Origin: Rhodospirillaceae bacterium
GTDB lineage: Bacteria; Pseudomonadota; Alphaproteobacteria; UBA8366; Aestuariispiraceae
Direction of reading: 5' to 3'
Assembly: GCA_002709955.1 (NCBI GenBank)
Contig: PAQY01000013.1
Coordinates: 62,001-126,000 of the forward strand
DNA length: 64,000 bases
The position numbers were made by a program, and so were the translations under genes. Positions 49,947-59,687 of the stretch are shown piece by piece (within the stretch, counting starts at the first letter, position 1; every line of letters begins with the position of its first letter). The notes below the pieces were generated by a model. That model saw only the letters and a list, made by a program, of their open reading frames with translations, made no database searches and had not been told where the DNA came from.

Positions 49947-50381
49947 ATGGGCGCTGGATATGCCGGGGACATAACGCCAAAAGAGGCGTGGAACCTGTTG
50001 AGCGAAGAGCCTGATGCGGTTTTGGTGGATGTCCGCACAGCGGCGGAATGGCAGTTTGTGGGTGTCCCTGTCCTGAACAGTTTGTCCAAGCAGCCGGTTC
50101 TGGTCGAATGGATCCGGTTTCCCGGCGGTGCGCCAAATCCGGAATTTGTTGCACAAGTGAAAGAGGCCGTGTCTGAAGCGACAGGCAAGGTGGATCCGGC
50201 AATTGTGTTTCTGTGTCGATCCGGTCAGCGCAGCCAAGGCGCTGCCGCAGCCCTGACTCAGGAAGGGTTCAGCCGTTGTTACAATATCCTCGAAGGGTTT
50301 GAAGGGGATAAGAATGCGGATGGTCAGCGGGGCCATTCCGGGGGATGGAAAGTGGCGGGCCTGCCCTGGGCCCAGGGTTGA
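49947..50381 (+). CDS. Rhodanese-like protein linked to metZ
   Basis: A 144-aa single-domain rhodanese. It begins GDITPKEAWNLLSEEPDAVLVDVRTAAEWQFVGVP and has the active-site loop FLCRSGQRSQGAA, with the catalytic Cys near residue 93 able to carry persulfide. It is cytoplasmic. It lies 22 bases before metZ, an arrangement common in alphaproteobacteria, and may deliver sulfane sulfur or manage sulfide for homocysteine formation; the exact role is not established. ATG 49947 has AAAGGA upstream; the track start adds nine residues. Confidence 0.85.
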   Translation: MGAGYAGDITPKEAWNLLSEEPDAVLVDVRTAAEWQFVGVPVLNSLSKQPVLVEWIRFPGGAPNPEFVAQVKEAVSEATGKVDPAIVFLCRSGQRSQGAAAALTQEGFSRCYNILEGFEGDKNADGQRGHSGGWKVAGLPWAQG

Positions 50382-50403
50382 TTTATTTACTTTGAAAGAG
50401 ATC

Positions 50404-51606
50404 ATGATGGATAGCGGAAAACCTGAAATCGGTGCGGGACGGCGGTATCGCCAACAGACGGAATTGGTGCGGGGCGGCCTGGAGCGCACTGATTTTCGGG
50501 AGACCAGTGAAGGTCTGTTTCTGACCTCTGGCTATATCTATGATAATGCGGAACAGGCAGAAGCCTCGTTTAAGGGCGAAACCACCAATTTCATGTATTC
50601 CCGCTATGCCAATCCCACCGTTGGCATGTTTGAAGAGCGCCTGGCGCTGCTGGAAGGCGCAGAAGGATGCCGCGCGACGTCCAGTGGGATGGCCGCTGTC
50701 TTTCATGCGCTGGCCTGTTTTCTGGGCCAGGGTAAGCGGCTGGTCGCGTCCCGCGCGTTGTTCAGTTCCTGCTATAACATTTGTAATGACATTCTGCCGC
50801 GCTTTGGCGTGCAGACTACCTTTGTAGATGGCCATGACCTGAACCAGTGGGAAGACGCCCTGAAACAGCCTGCCGATGCGGTGTTTCTGGAAAGCCCGTC
50901 CAACCCGATGCTGGACCTGGTGGATATTGAAGCCGTGTGCAAACTTGCCAAAAAGGCTGGCGCGCGCGTGGTGGTTGATAATGTCTTTGCGACCCCGATG
51001 CTCCAGCGGCCGCTGGCGCTGGGGGCGGATATCGTCACCTATTCCGCAACCAAACATATTGATGGTCAGGGCCGAACCATGGGGGGTGCCGTATTGGGCA
51101 CCAATGCCTTCCTGAAGGATGTGTTTGAACCCCTGTATCGCCATACCGGTCCGTCGATGAGCCCGTTTAACGCCTGGGTCATGCTGAAAGGGCTGGAGAC
51201 ACTGCCGCTGCGGGTCGAACGCATGTGCCAGAATGCCGACAAGGTCGCCCGGTTCCTGGAAGCCCACCCCGCCGTGACATTGGTTCGGTATCCTGGTTTG
51301 GAAAGCCATCCCCAGCATGACCTGGCCAAGCGCCAGATGACGGGTTTTGGCACACTGGTCACCTTTGCACTGCCCGGCGGGAAGGCTCAGGCGTTCAAAT
51401 TCCTGAACGGTATGCGGCTGTTTGATATATCCAATAATCTGGGGGATGCAAAAAGCCTGGCAACCCATCCGGCAACGACGACCCACCAGAAACTGAAGCC
51501 CGAGGAACGACAGGCGCTTGGCATCGATGATGGCACAATCCGCCTGTCGATTGGTCTGGAAGATGTCGATGATTTGATCGAGGACTTACAGGCTGCCCTG
51601 CAATAG
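50404..51606 (+). CDS. metZ: O-succinylhomoserine sulfhydrylase
   Basis: A 400-aa Cys/Met metabolism PLP enzyme making homocysteine from O-succinylhomoserine and sulfide. MetZ marks are the start TELVRGGLERTDFRETSEGLFLTSGYIYDNAEQAEASF, FMYSRYANPTVGMFEERLALLEGA, the PLP lysine in TYSATKHIDGQGRTMGG and NLGDAKSLATHPATTTHQ. It is shorter than MetY and lacks the MetY insert. ATG 50404 or 50407 follows AAAGAG; the track start lies within the rhodanese gene. It forms a pair with the rhodanese gene. A separate metY at 6239 means the cell has both enzymes. Confidence 0.9.
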   Translation: MMDSGKPEIGAGRRYRQQTELVRGGLERTDFRETSEGLFLTSGYIYDNAEQAEASFKGETTNFMYSRYANPTVGMFEERLALLEGAEGCRATSSGMAAVFHALACFLGQGKRLVASRALFSSCYNICNDILPRFGVQTTFVDGHDLNQWEDALKQPADAVFLESPSNPMLDLVDIEAVCKLAKKAGARVVVDNVFATPMLQRPLALGADIVTYSATKHIDGQGRTMGGAVLGTNAFLKDVFEPLYRHTGPSMSPFNAWVMLKGLETLPLRVERMCQNADKVARFLEAHPAVTLVRYPGLESHPQHDLAKRQMTGFGTLVTFALPGGKAQAFKFLNGMRLFDISNNLGDAKSLATHPATTTHQKLKPEERQALGIDDGTIRLSIGLEDVDDLIEDLQAALQ

Positions 51607-51726
51607 GAATATTCCTGACGGGAAAAACTCTTGATCCACTACCTATCTTGGTGACTCTGTATTTGCCCCACTTCAAAAGCTGGGATACGGATAAAGTACC
51701 GCGCGCGATTTGAAGTTGGATTTTTC

Positions 51727-52965
51727 ATGTCTCAGGTTTCTGCTGACCATTCCGATGCAACGGACACTCCCTATTCCTGGTTTCGGCTGGGGATATGTCT
51801 GATCTTAAGCACGATTGGTGGGGTTGGACTGTGGTCTTCCGTGGTCGTTCTGCCGTCTATTGAGCTGGAATTTGGTTTGGATCGGGGCGCGGCGTCGTTT
51901 CCTTATACCGCGACGATGATTGGCTTTGCCCTGGGGGGCGTGCTGATGGGCCGGTTGGTGGACCGGTTTGGGATCGCCATGCCGATTATTATGGCGGCCA
52001 CGATGATCGGCGCAGGCTATGTCCTGTCGTCCTTTGCCACGAATTTCTGGACCTTCCTGATCTGTCAGGCCGTGCTGATTGGGATGTTGGGCAGTTCTGC
52101 GACCTTCGGGCCGATGGTGGCCGATGTTTCCCATTGGTTTTTAAAGCGCCGGGGCCTTGCGATTGCGATTGTCGCCAGTGGCAATTATCTGGCCGGGGCG
52201 ATCTGGCCGCCGATCCTGCAGGAAGCAATTGTAACGATTGGTTGGCGGGGAGCCTTTTTCTGGGTCGGGGTGTTTTGTTTCTGCACCATGATCCCCCTGG
52301 CCCTGTTGCTGCGCCGTCGGCCTGATATTGACCAGGGCGCTGTCCCCATTTCTGCAAAGGCGGCAACCGCATCGGCACCCGTATCGCCCAATGTCGTCCT
52401 GATGCTGTTGATCGTTGCCGGTGTTGGATGCTGTGTGGCGATGTCTATGCCCCAGGTTCATATCGTCGCCTATTGCGGGGATCTGGGCTATGGCCCGGCG
52501 GTCGGGGCGGAGATGTTGTCCCTGATGCTGGGGCTGGGCGTTATCAGTCGGCTGGCATCAGGGGTGATTGCCGATAAGATTGGGGGTGTTGGCACCTTGA
52601 TCCTGGGCTCGACCCTGCAATGCCTGGCCCTACTCTTTTATCTTCCCTTTGATGGTTTGGTCTCCCTTTATCTGGTCTCTGCCTTGTTTGGTCTGTCACA
52701 GGGGGGGATCGTGCCCAGCTATGCCTTGATCGTGCGGGAATATTTCCCAGCCCGTCAGGCGGGGTCGCGGGTCGGCATCGTTCTGATGGCAACGGTTCTG
52801 GGCATGGCATTGGGCGGCTGGATGTCAGGCGAAATCTATGATCTGACCGGCAGCTATCAGGCGGCCTTCCTGAATGGCATCGCGTTCAATCTGCTGAACA
52901 TGTCGATTGCCTTCTGGCTGTTATATATCCGTCGCCCTAAAGGCCCAAAAGCGGCTGTGGCATAA
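51727..52965 (+). CDS. MFS transporter
   Basis: A 412-aa major facilitator protein with twelve predicted helices. The N-terminal half has LEFGLDRGAASFPYTATMIGFALGGVLMGRLVDRFGIAMPI, with the loop 2-3 signature GRLVDRFG, and the second half has VISRLASGVIADKIGGVGTLILG. The pattern resembles oxalate/formate antiporter-like or monocarboxylate-type MFS proteins, but the substrate is unknown. It sits in the inner membrane. It is 120 bases after metZ and its stop abuts that of the convergent hydrolase gene. Confidence 0.82.
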   Translation: MSQVSADHSDATDTPYSWFRLGICLILSTIGGVGLWSSVVVLPSIELEFGLDRGAASFPYTATMIGFALGGVLMGRLVDRFGIAMPIIMAATMIGAGYVLSSFATNFWTFLICQAVLIGMLGSSATFGPMVADVSHWFLKRRGLAIAIVASGNYLAGAIWPPILQEAIVTIGWRGAFFWVGVFCFCTMIPLALLLRRRPDIDQGAVPISAKAATASAPVSPNVVLMLLIVAGVGCCVAMSMPQVHIVAYCGDLGYGPAVGAEMLSLMLGLGVISRLASGVIADKIGGVGTLILGSTLQCLALLFYLPFDGLVSLYLVSALFGLSQGGIVPSYALIVREYFPARQAGSRVGIVLMATVLGMALGGWMSGEIYDLTGSYQAAFLNGIAFNLLNMSIAFWLLYIRRPKGPKAAVA

Positions 52966-53790
52966 TCACTGACCGGTTACGACCTGACGGACAGCGTCCT
53001 TGAATTCGGCACTGTCTGCCATTTCTGTCGTCAGGTTATGGTTTGCCCCGGCTATCTCTGCAAAGGTGGCATCAATGCCCCTGGCCGATGCGTCGGCTGC
53101 ATAGTCGCGCGACAGCCGTGACCAGGTATTGGTGTCCCGCGATCCCGTCACCAGCCGGATCATGGTTCCAGCCGGGATGCGGTCGATATAATCAAGCGGG
53201 TTTTCCGCGCGCGACAAGGGCTTGCGGCTGTTGATCTGTCGCCAGGTTGGCACATCGCAGGGGCAGCTTAACAACATCGCACGCTGAACCAGTCCTGGAT
53301 GGCGTCCCAAAATCACACCGGTCATCACGGCCCCGCCACTATGGCCGATCATCACAACGGAATCGGCCCCATGATGGGCCTTCAGGCGCGTGGTCGCGTC
53401 GGCGATGGCGTCCATTTCGTCAGGTGTATAGATTTCTGACCGGTTTTCGGATCGGCTGGCCCGACCGGTGGAGGATCGACCCCCGCCGCTATATCCGATG
53501 CGCATCATTGCAACACCGACTGCCCCCATTTCGGCGGCTGTTTCGGCGACGGGGAAGATATAGTCAGCGGGGCCGCCGCTGCTGAGATCGCCATGCAGAA
53601 CAATAACCAGCGTCTTGGTTTGGGCAGGCGTGCCGGGCAGATAGGTCTGGATCGCCAAACACTCCTCCCCACCCTGAACATAGGTTTGGTTATCTGCGGG
53701 TCGGCAATCATCATCCGATGCCTGTGCCGGCGCAACAATTGACAGGGTAGGTAGGACCAGAAGGCCGAAAACGAAAATCCAGAAACGCAT
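52966..53790 (-). CDS. Exported alpha/beta hydrolase
   Basis: A 274-aa hydrolase with a signal peptide (FWIFVFGLLVLPTLSIVAPAQA, cleaved near residue 24). The fold motifs are LVIVLHGDLSSGGPADY, the nucleophile elbow IGHSGGAVMTGVILGRHPG near residue 150 and a late GANHNL histidine. Four cysteines (DDCRPAD, EECLAI, LLSCPCD) could form periplasmic disulfides. It resembles dienelactone-hydrolase or PHB-esterase-like exported enzymes, but the substrate is unknown. It is monocistronic, convergent with the MFS gene, and upstream lies rnpB on the same strand. Confidence 0.78.
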   Translation of the reverse strand: MRFWIFVFGLLVLPTLSIVAPAQASDDDCRPADNQTYVQGGEECLAIQTYLPGTPAQTKTLVIVLHGDLSSGGPADYIFPVAETAAEMGAVGVAMMRIGYSGGGRSSTGRASRSENRSEIYTPDEMDAIADATTRLKAHHGADSVVMIGHSGGAVMTGVILGRHPGLVQRAMLLSCPCDVPTWRQINSRKPLSRAENPLDYIDRIPAGTMIRLVTGSRDTNTWSRLSRDYAADASARGIDATFAEIAGANHNLTTEMADSAEFKDAVRQVVTGQ

Positions 53791-53879
53791 GGGTCGATCT
53801 CCCTATAAACTATCGCACTGTATGCGGATTTTCCTATGAGTATGGTAGGGGAATAGGGGAGATAGGCAATAATCAAAAT

Positions 53880-54320
<441 letters not shown>

Positions 54321-54425
54321 AGGGGAGGAGATACGCCCTATTGTGGATGCTTTCAACGCTGGTGACATCCGCATAGACTAAAAGCCATGAACAGGGATGA
54401 TCGAATATCGGGTAAGGGATCAGGA

Positions 54426-55490
54426 ATGGCCGCAGGCGGAACCGCGCCTGCGGCCTTAAATGTCGGCATTGTGCCCTTACCGAACTTCACCCTGAATGCG
54501 TTTGCGTCCTTTATTGATGCCTTGCGGTTGGCCGCGGATGAACGGGACCGGTCGCGCCCGATCCGATGCCGCTGGGAGGTGATGTCCCATGATGGGCGCA
54601 TGATCCCGGCAAGCTGTGGTGTCAGTATTACTGCAAGCAGCACATTTCTGTCCCCGGAACGCTTTGACTATGTGGTCGTGATTGGCGGATTGCTGGGGCA
54701 TGACGAGGATAAAGAAGATCCCGTCCTGGACTATTTGCGCCAGGCCGCCAGTGGAGGTGTTGCCTTGGTAGGAATTTGTACCGGTGTTTTTGCCATGGCG
54801 CGGGCGGGATTACTGGATGGGCGCAAGGCCTGTGTCAGTTGGTTGCACTATCAGGATATGATTGATCGGTTCGACAGTGTGGAACCCGATGCCAGCCGCC
54901 TGTTCGTCGCAGATGGTAAGCGGATTACCTGTGCAGGGGGTGTCGGGGCGGCACGTTTGGCAGCCTGGATGATTGAACGGCATCTGGGGCGGGATCTGGC
55001 GCAGAAGGCCCTGAGCATCATGATGGTCGAAAACAGCCGTGCGACGGCGACGCCGCAACCCCAGCCCCCGGTGGCCCAGTCGGTGCGCGACCCCCGTGTG
55101 GCCCGCGCGATCCTGCTGTTGGAAGAAAAACTGTCCGATCCGCCGCGCATTGATCAATTGGCGCGCACCATCGGTATCTCCAGGCGACAGTTGGAACGCG
55201 GTTTCCGGGATGAATTGGGTATGAGCTTTGGGGAGTTTTCCAGAGCATTGCGATTGGATCATGGCCTGTGGTTGGTCCTGACAACGGATAGATCCATTCT
55301 GGATATCACGCTGGAATGCGGGTTTAACGGTCAGTCCCATTTTGCGACCTTGTTTCGCAAGGCCTATGGCCTGACCCCGACGGAGGCGCGCGGCTTACCC
55401 TTGCTGGACCGGGATGCGCTGATGCAGTCAAAACTTCGGTTTCGCCCCAGAGCCGCAAACGATTCACGAAAGACCCACTGGACGCAGTAA
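54426..55490 (+). CDS. GlxA-type AraC-family regulator
   Basis: A ~354-aa transcription regulator with an N-terminal DJ-1/PfpI-like domain (LNVGIVPLPNFTLNAFASFIDALRLAADERD, ALVGICTGVFAMARAGLLDGRKA with the family cysteine, RITCAGGVGAARLAAWMIERHLG) and a C-terminal AraC double helix-turn-helix (IDQLARTIGISRRQLERGFRDELGMSFGEF ... ILDITLECGFNGQSHFATLFRKAYGLTPTEAR). Relatives control carnitine, choline or glycine betaine genes, but no such genes are adjacent. ATG 54426 follows AAGGGATCAGGA; ATG 54387 is the longer alternative. An 18-base tandem duplication covers the stop codon. Confidence 0.85.
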   Translation: MAAGGTAPAALNVGIVPLPNFTLNAFASFIDALRLAADERDRSRPIRCRWEVMSHDGRMIPASCGVSITASSTFLSPERFDYVVVIGGLLGHDEDKEDPVLDYLRQAASGGVALVGICTGVFAMARAGLLDGRKACVSWLHYQDMIDRFDSVEPDASRLFVADGKRITCAGGVGAARLAAWMIERHLGRDLAQKALSIMMVENSRATATPQPQPPVAQSVRDPRVARAILLLEEKLSDPPRIDQLARTIGISRRQLERGFRDELGMSFGEFSRALRLDHGLWLVLTTDRSILDITLECGFNGQSHFATLFRKAYGLTPTEARGLPLLDRDALMQSKLRFRPRAANDSRKTHWTQ

Positions 55491-55509
55491 ACCCACTGGA
55501 TGCAATAAA
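55474..55509 (+). repeat. 18-bp tandem duplication at the end of the regulator gene
   Basis: CCCACTGGACGCAGTAAA is followed directly by CCCACTGGATGCAATAAA, differing at two positions. The first copy contains the TAA stop of the regulator; the second holds an in-phase TAA. The copies are head to tail in the short gap before the convergent TIGR02302 gene. Confidence 0.75.
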
Positions 55510-55514
55510 CTGGC

Positions 55515-58133
55515 CTAAAACTGATCCAGCAGCCGGTCGATATAGTCCAGCTCTTCTGGCGGACGGGCGCGTTCTCCGGCACGTCGGCGTAATTCGTCCC
55601 GAATTTCCCGGGCTTTTTCCAGCCCGCCCTTGTCTGGCACTTTCACCTGGCCCTGCATGCTGCCGCGGAAGGTATCACTGGCTTCGCGCCCAAATGGATC
55701 CATTGTCTGTTCGCCAGATTGACCGGGCACTTGCTGACCCATTCCCATTTGTTGCTCAAACCGTTCAATAAAGGCGTTTCGCGCCGCATCGGCGGCTTCC
55801 TGCATTGCATCCAGCGCCTTACCTTGGGAGTCCACGGCTTCACCGGGCTTGCCGTCGCCTAATTGCTGTGTCGCATCGCCCATGCCTTCATCCGCGCGGC
55901 CAAAGGGTTCAGGAATTTCCCCCATCATTTCACCAAATTTGCGCATCACTTCACCCAGTTGACGGCGCAGGGCATCTTGCAGAACGGCATCTGCACTATC
56001 CTGCGCGCGCTGTTGGTCGCCGGATTCTCCCCGCTGACCCTGTTCAGCCTGGCCCTGGCTTTGCTGATTGCGCTGGGCCTGGTTTTGCTGTCCGGCCTGA
56101 CCCTGTTCCGGGTTGCTTTCGCCCCGGCGTTCCAGGTCGCGGCGATGGGTTCGGTCCATCAATTCGCGCTGGCTTTCCATGATGTCCTTCATGGAATTCA
56201 GCATTTCCATGGCTTGCTGATTCTGGGGGGACATTTGCTGTTGCATGCCCGCCTGCATGTTTTCCATCATATTGCGCAGTTGTTCCAGCATCTGCTGGGC
56301 GCTTTCGGTCATGCCATTCTGCATCATGTCGCGCAATTGCTGCATCATGTCTTCAAGATCGCGCTGGGAAACAACATTTTCGCCGGGGGCGATTTCCGGG
56401 GGTTGTTCGCCTTCTGCCATATTCTGGCGCATCTGATCGGCCATGGCCTGCATGTAATCCTGCATGGCCTGCTGCAACTCATCCATCAATTGATCCAGCT
56501 CGGCAGCATCCGCCCCGTTTTCAAGGGCATCCATCAGGGCCTGTTGTGCCTCGCGCAAGCGCTGCAGGGCCAGCGATACGCCGCCATCTTCCAGATACAG
56601 TGCCGTTTTCCATAAAAGATCGATCACAGACGCAATGGCCTGCGGCTCAGGGGCGGCACCGGTGCGACGATGGGGCGTCAGGGCACGTACCGCCTGGCGC
56701 AGCGCCATGAAGACCGTAACCTTGTCATCAAAAGTCGAATGTTCCCATGATACCGCATCCAGCGCGTCTGAAACGCCCCGATAATTCTGTAAAGGGTTCC
56801 AGGCCAGTTCACGCCGCAAGTCGATTATGATCTTTGCCACCGGGTGGTTGAACTCCCGCGCGGGCAGGATCAATGTCACAGGTTCTGATCGACCTTCCTG
56901 GCCCAGGGCGTCTGTTGCCACCAGGGTCAGGCGCACCTCTCCCCCGGCCCAGGGATGGGCGGTGTAATCCCGATAAGCACGGCGTTTGGTGCCGTATTTG
57001 TCAGGATCCGGGACGGGCAGTTGGGTGATGATTTTCATGTCCTCATCGCCTTGAGCGCTGCTTTGGGCAGAGCCTGCAAGCCTGTCCGCGCGCTCTATTT
57101 CTGCCCTTAAGGACAGAACGCCGAAGTCATCGCTGACCGTATGGGTGATGGTCAGGGCGCGCTGAACACTGGCAATCGGGGGTTCTGGCAGGGTGACAAT
57201 GGGGGGCGCATCCGGCACGGCGCGAATTTCCCAGGATGCAACGGTTTCCCCTTCAGACTGAATGGAAAACGTGCCGGACTTTAGAATTTCATGCTCCAGC
57301 GCCACCGCATTCTGGGCAAATGGCGCCATTGGCATTGGGCCCTGGGGCGTTATCAGGGTCGCCCCATCCGGCACGCCGCTGACCTGAACCACCAGCCGCG
57401 ACCCGACCGGGGTGCTGTGTTCATCGCCCTGCATTGTTGTTGGGATCGTATCGGTCGTGTCAGGCGATTGTTGCTTGCTGCTGGACATAAAAAGCGGGGG
57501 CAGACCGGTATAGTCCGGCGGTGTCAGCCAAGCATCGATGCCAACCGTAAGGGTCGGACCGCTGGTGCCAATATTGGGGACCAGTGCCGTCCGCAGGCGC
57601 TGCAGACTGTCGCCTCCCGCAGCGATCAGCGCGATGATCAGGAAGAATGGCGCAATCAGCCGCAGGGCGCGGGGATCGCGCCGTGCCAATTGGGGATCCG
57701 GGGTGCCAGCGGATAAAGGCCCCAGGCGTTGCCGCAGGCGCGCCTGATGGGCCTGCCACAGGGCCAGTTGGACCGGGTTATCGCTGCTGGGACGATCTGC
57801 CAGACTTTCCAGTGGGCGGTGATCTAGTTTGTTGACCCGTTCGACCCGGCGACGGGCGGCTTCATAGCGGGGCAGGTGAAACCGTCGATATCCCTGAACC
57901 ATGAAGCCACTGAAAACCGCGGCTGACACCGCCAGGATGGTCGCATGCAACCAGGCAGGCAGGTCTGGCAGAAATCCGGTGATCGCGATGGCAAGAAACA
58001 GGATCAGAAAGCTGACAGGCTTCCAGAAGGCGACTTCCAGCGCCTCCCAGATCAAAACCGCACGGGAGAGACCGATGGGCAATTCCATACCCGTCGCGTC
58101 TTTCTGGCCCCCCCGAGCCGAGTGATCTGTCAT
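55515..58133 (-). CDS. TIGR02302/DUF4175 membrane protein
   Basis: An 872-aa protein of the alphaproteobacterial TIGR02302 (DUF4175) family. Two helices lie near residues 35-85, one near 160-185, then a large periplasmic part, and from about residue 540 a long Gln/Met/Glu-rich helical tail (MQDYMQAMADQMRQNMAEGE, MMQQLRDMMQNGM, QAGQQNQAQRNQQSQGQ). The C-terminus ends RRRAGERARPPEELDYIDRLLDQF, typical of the family. Function is unknown; conservation next to lysA and argH is characteristic. It starts 17 bases after lysA, so it is the last gene of the argH-lptM-lysA operon. Confidence 0.88.
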   Translation of the reverse strand: MTDHSARGGQKDATGMELPIGLSRAVLIWEALEVAFWKPVSFLILFLAIAITGFLPDLPAWLHATILAVSAAVFSGFMVQGYRRFHLPRYEAARRRVERVNKLDHRPLESLADRPSSDNPVQLALWQAHQARLRQRLGPLSAGTPDPQLARRDPRALRLIAPFFLIIALIAAGGDSLQRLRTALVPNIGTSGPTLTVGIDAWLTPPDYTGLPPLFMSSSKQQSPDTTDTIPTTMQGDEHSTPVGSRLVVQVSGVPDGATLITPQGPMPMAPFAQNAVALEHEILKSGTFSIQSEGETVASWEIRAVPDAPPIVTLPEPPIASVQRALTITHTVSDDFGVLSLRAEIERADRLAGSAQSSAQGDEDMKIITQLPVPDPDKYGTKRRAYRDYTAHPWAGGEVRLTLVATDALGQEGRSEPVTLILPAREFNHPVAKIIIDLRRELAWNPLQNYRGVSDALDAVSWEHSTFDDKVTVFMALRQAVRALTPHRRTGAAPEPQAIASVIDLLWKTALYLEDGGVSLALQRLREAQQALMDALENGADAAELDQLMDELQQAMQDYMQAMADQMRQNMAEGEQPPEIAPGENVVSQRDLEDMMQQLRDMMQNGMTESAQQMLEQLRNMMENMQAGMQQQMSPQNQQAMEMLNSMKDIMESQRELMDRTHRRDLERRGESNPEQGQAGQQNQAQRNQQSQGQAEQGQRGESGDQQRAQDSADAVLQDALRRQLGEVMRKFGEMMGEIPEPFGRADEGMGDATQQLGDGKPGEAVDSQGKALDAMQEAADAARNAFIERFEQQMGMGQQVPGQSGEQTMDPFGREASDTFRGSMQGQVKVPDKGGLEKAREIRDELRRRAGERARPPEELDYIDRLLDQF

Positions 58134-58150
58134 CCTGTTGCTCCAATCCT

Positions 58151-59443
58151 TTAGGCAGCGTGATCCTTTGAGTCAGTCTGTAACCAATCTGGAATTCTGT
58201 CCATGCCGATCAACTCTTCATAGGTCTGTCTGGGCCGGATCACAGCATAGTGATCGCCATCGACCAAGACTTCCGGGACCAGTAATCTGGTATTATAGGT
58301 CGATGCCATCACCGCGCCATAGGCACCAGCCGTCCCAAATGCGACCAGATCCCCTTCTTCTATCAGGGGCAGCATGCGGTCCTTGGCAAAAGTATCGCCC
58401 GATTCACAGACCGGCCCGACAACGTCAACCGGCATCAGCGGGGCATCTGCCGCCGGTTCATTGACCGGGCGCACGCCATGGTGACCATTGTACAGGGCGG
58501 GGCGGATCAGGTCATTCATGGCCGCATCTAGGATCAGGAAGCGCTTCGCCTCGCCAGGCTTCACGACCAGGGCTCGCGACAACAATATCCCGGCATTACC
58601 CACGATCATGCGTCCTGGTTCCAGCATCACCTGACAGTTCAAATGCGCGATTTCTTCTGCTGCCATTTTTGCATAGGCATCTGGCAGCGGCGGGTTTTCC
58701 GCATCATAGGGGATGCCAAGGCCGCCCCCCAGATCAACGCGGGTGATCTTGTGGCCCAGACTGCGCAGCCGCTCAACCAATTGGGCAACCCGGCGAAACG
58801 CCTGACGATAGGGATCCAGATCGGTCAACTGGCTGCCGATATGGACAGCAACAGTGACCGGGGCAAGGCCTAGAAGAGAGGCCGCCAGTGCGTAAATTTC
58901 CTCGGCACGGTCAATATCTATGCCGAATTTATTTTCCTTCCGGCCGGTCGAAATCTTCTCATGGGTTTTGGCATCAACGTCGGGATTGACCCGTACCGCG
59001 ATTTCCGCCGTCACATTCATGCTGGCGGCGATCCGGGATAGCAGCCTGATTTCGCTTTCGGATTCCACATTTATTTCATGAATTCCGGTTTCCAGGGCAA
59101 ACCGAAGCTCACTTTCGCTTTTGCCAACACCGGAAAAGACGATGCGATCCGGGGGAATTCCAGCAGCCAGGGCACGGCGTAACTCCCCTTCGGATACGAC
59201 ATCCGCCCCCGCACCCAATTGACCCAATAAGGCGATCACCGCCAGATTGCTGTTCGCCTTGACGGCATAACAGATCTTGGCATCCAGGCCGGCTGCGCGA
59301 AAGGCGTCGGCAAAAACCGTATAGTGGCGGGTCAATGTCGCCCGGGAATAGACATAGACGGGGGTTCCGACCTCTTGCGCGATCTGTGTCAGGGGGACAT
59401 TTTCAGCGCATAAAACCCCATCGTGATACTCAAAATGGTTCAT
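58151..59443 (-). CDS. lysA: Diaminopimelate decarboxylase
   Basis: A 430-aa fold III PLP enzyme for the last step of lysine synthesis. The PLP lysine is in KICYAVKANSNLAV near residue 60. VRVNPDVDAKTHEKISTGRKENKFGI, HIGSQLTDLDPYRQAF, GGGLGIPYD, LEPGRMIVGNAGILLSRAL and the substrate-binding CESGDTFAKDR are all there, with the late AYGAVMASTYNTR. Length is normal. It follows the LptM-like gene after 46 bases and precedes TIGR02302, within the argH operon. Confidence 0.96.
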   Translation of the reverse strand: MNHFEYHDGVLCAENVPLTQIAQEVGTPVYVYSRATLTRHYTVFADAFRAAGLDAKICYAVKANSNLAVIALLGQLGAGADVVSEGELRRALAAGIPPDRIVFSGVGKSESELRFALETGIHEINVESESEIRLLSRIAASMNVTAEIAVRVNPDVDAKTHEKISTGRKENKFGIDIDRAEEIYALAASLLGLAPVTVAVHIGSQLTDLDPYRQAFRRVAQLVERLRSLGHKITRVDLGGGLGIPYDAENPPLPDAYAKMAAEEIAHLNCQVMLEPGRMIVGNAGILLSRALVVKPGEAKRFLILDAAMNDLIRPALYNGHHGVRPVNEPAADAPLMPVDVVGPVCESGDTFAKDRMLPLIEEGDLVAFGTAGAYGAVMASTYNTRLLVPEVLVDGDHYAVIRPRQTYEELIGMDRIPDWLQTDSKDHAA

Positions 59444-59489
59444 TTCACAGGTGCCAATCTAATAGTGATGCGATTACAAAATCACGATG

Positions 59490-59663
59490 TCAGGAAGGGA
59501 CCGCCCCGGACGGATAGGTCCGTGGATAGGGCGCATCATCGCCTGAAGGGGGTTCCGGTTGCGATTTTTTGCCACACGCCGCCAGGGGAAGACTGATCGC
59601 AACGGTCAACAGCACGGCTGTTCCGGCCCGGCGCAACAGTGCGCGACGTGTCGTTTCTTCCAT
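59490..59663 (-). CDS. lptM: LptM-type small lipoprotein
   Basis: A 57-aa protein too short for the ORF track. It begins MEETTRRALLRRAGTAVLLTV, has the lipobox LPLAAC with the modified Cys at residue 30, then GKKSQPEPPSGDDAPYPRTYPSG. The CGKK plus proline-rich tail is the pattern of the LptM/YifL family, which in E. coli helps oxidative maturation of the outer-membrane LPS translocon LptDE. AGGA immediately precedes the ATG. It sits between argH (24-base gap) and lysA, the usual place in alphaproteobacteria. The name is by family pattern; function here is inferred. Confidence 0.85.
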   Translation of the reverse strand: MEETTRRALLRRAGTAVLLTVAISLPLAACGKKSQPEPPSGDDAPYPRTYPSGAVPS

Positions 59664-59687
59664 ATCCTGAAACTCCCTGACAAATGC

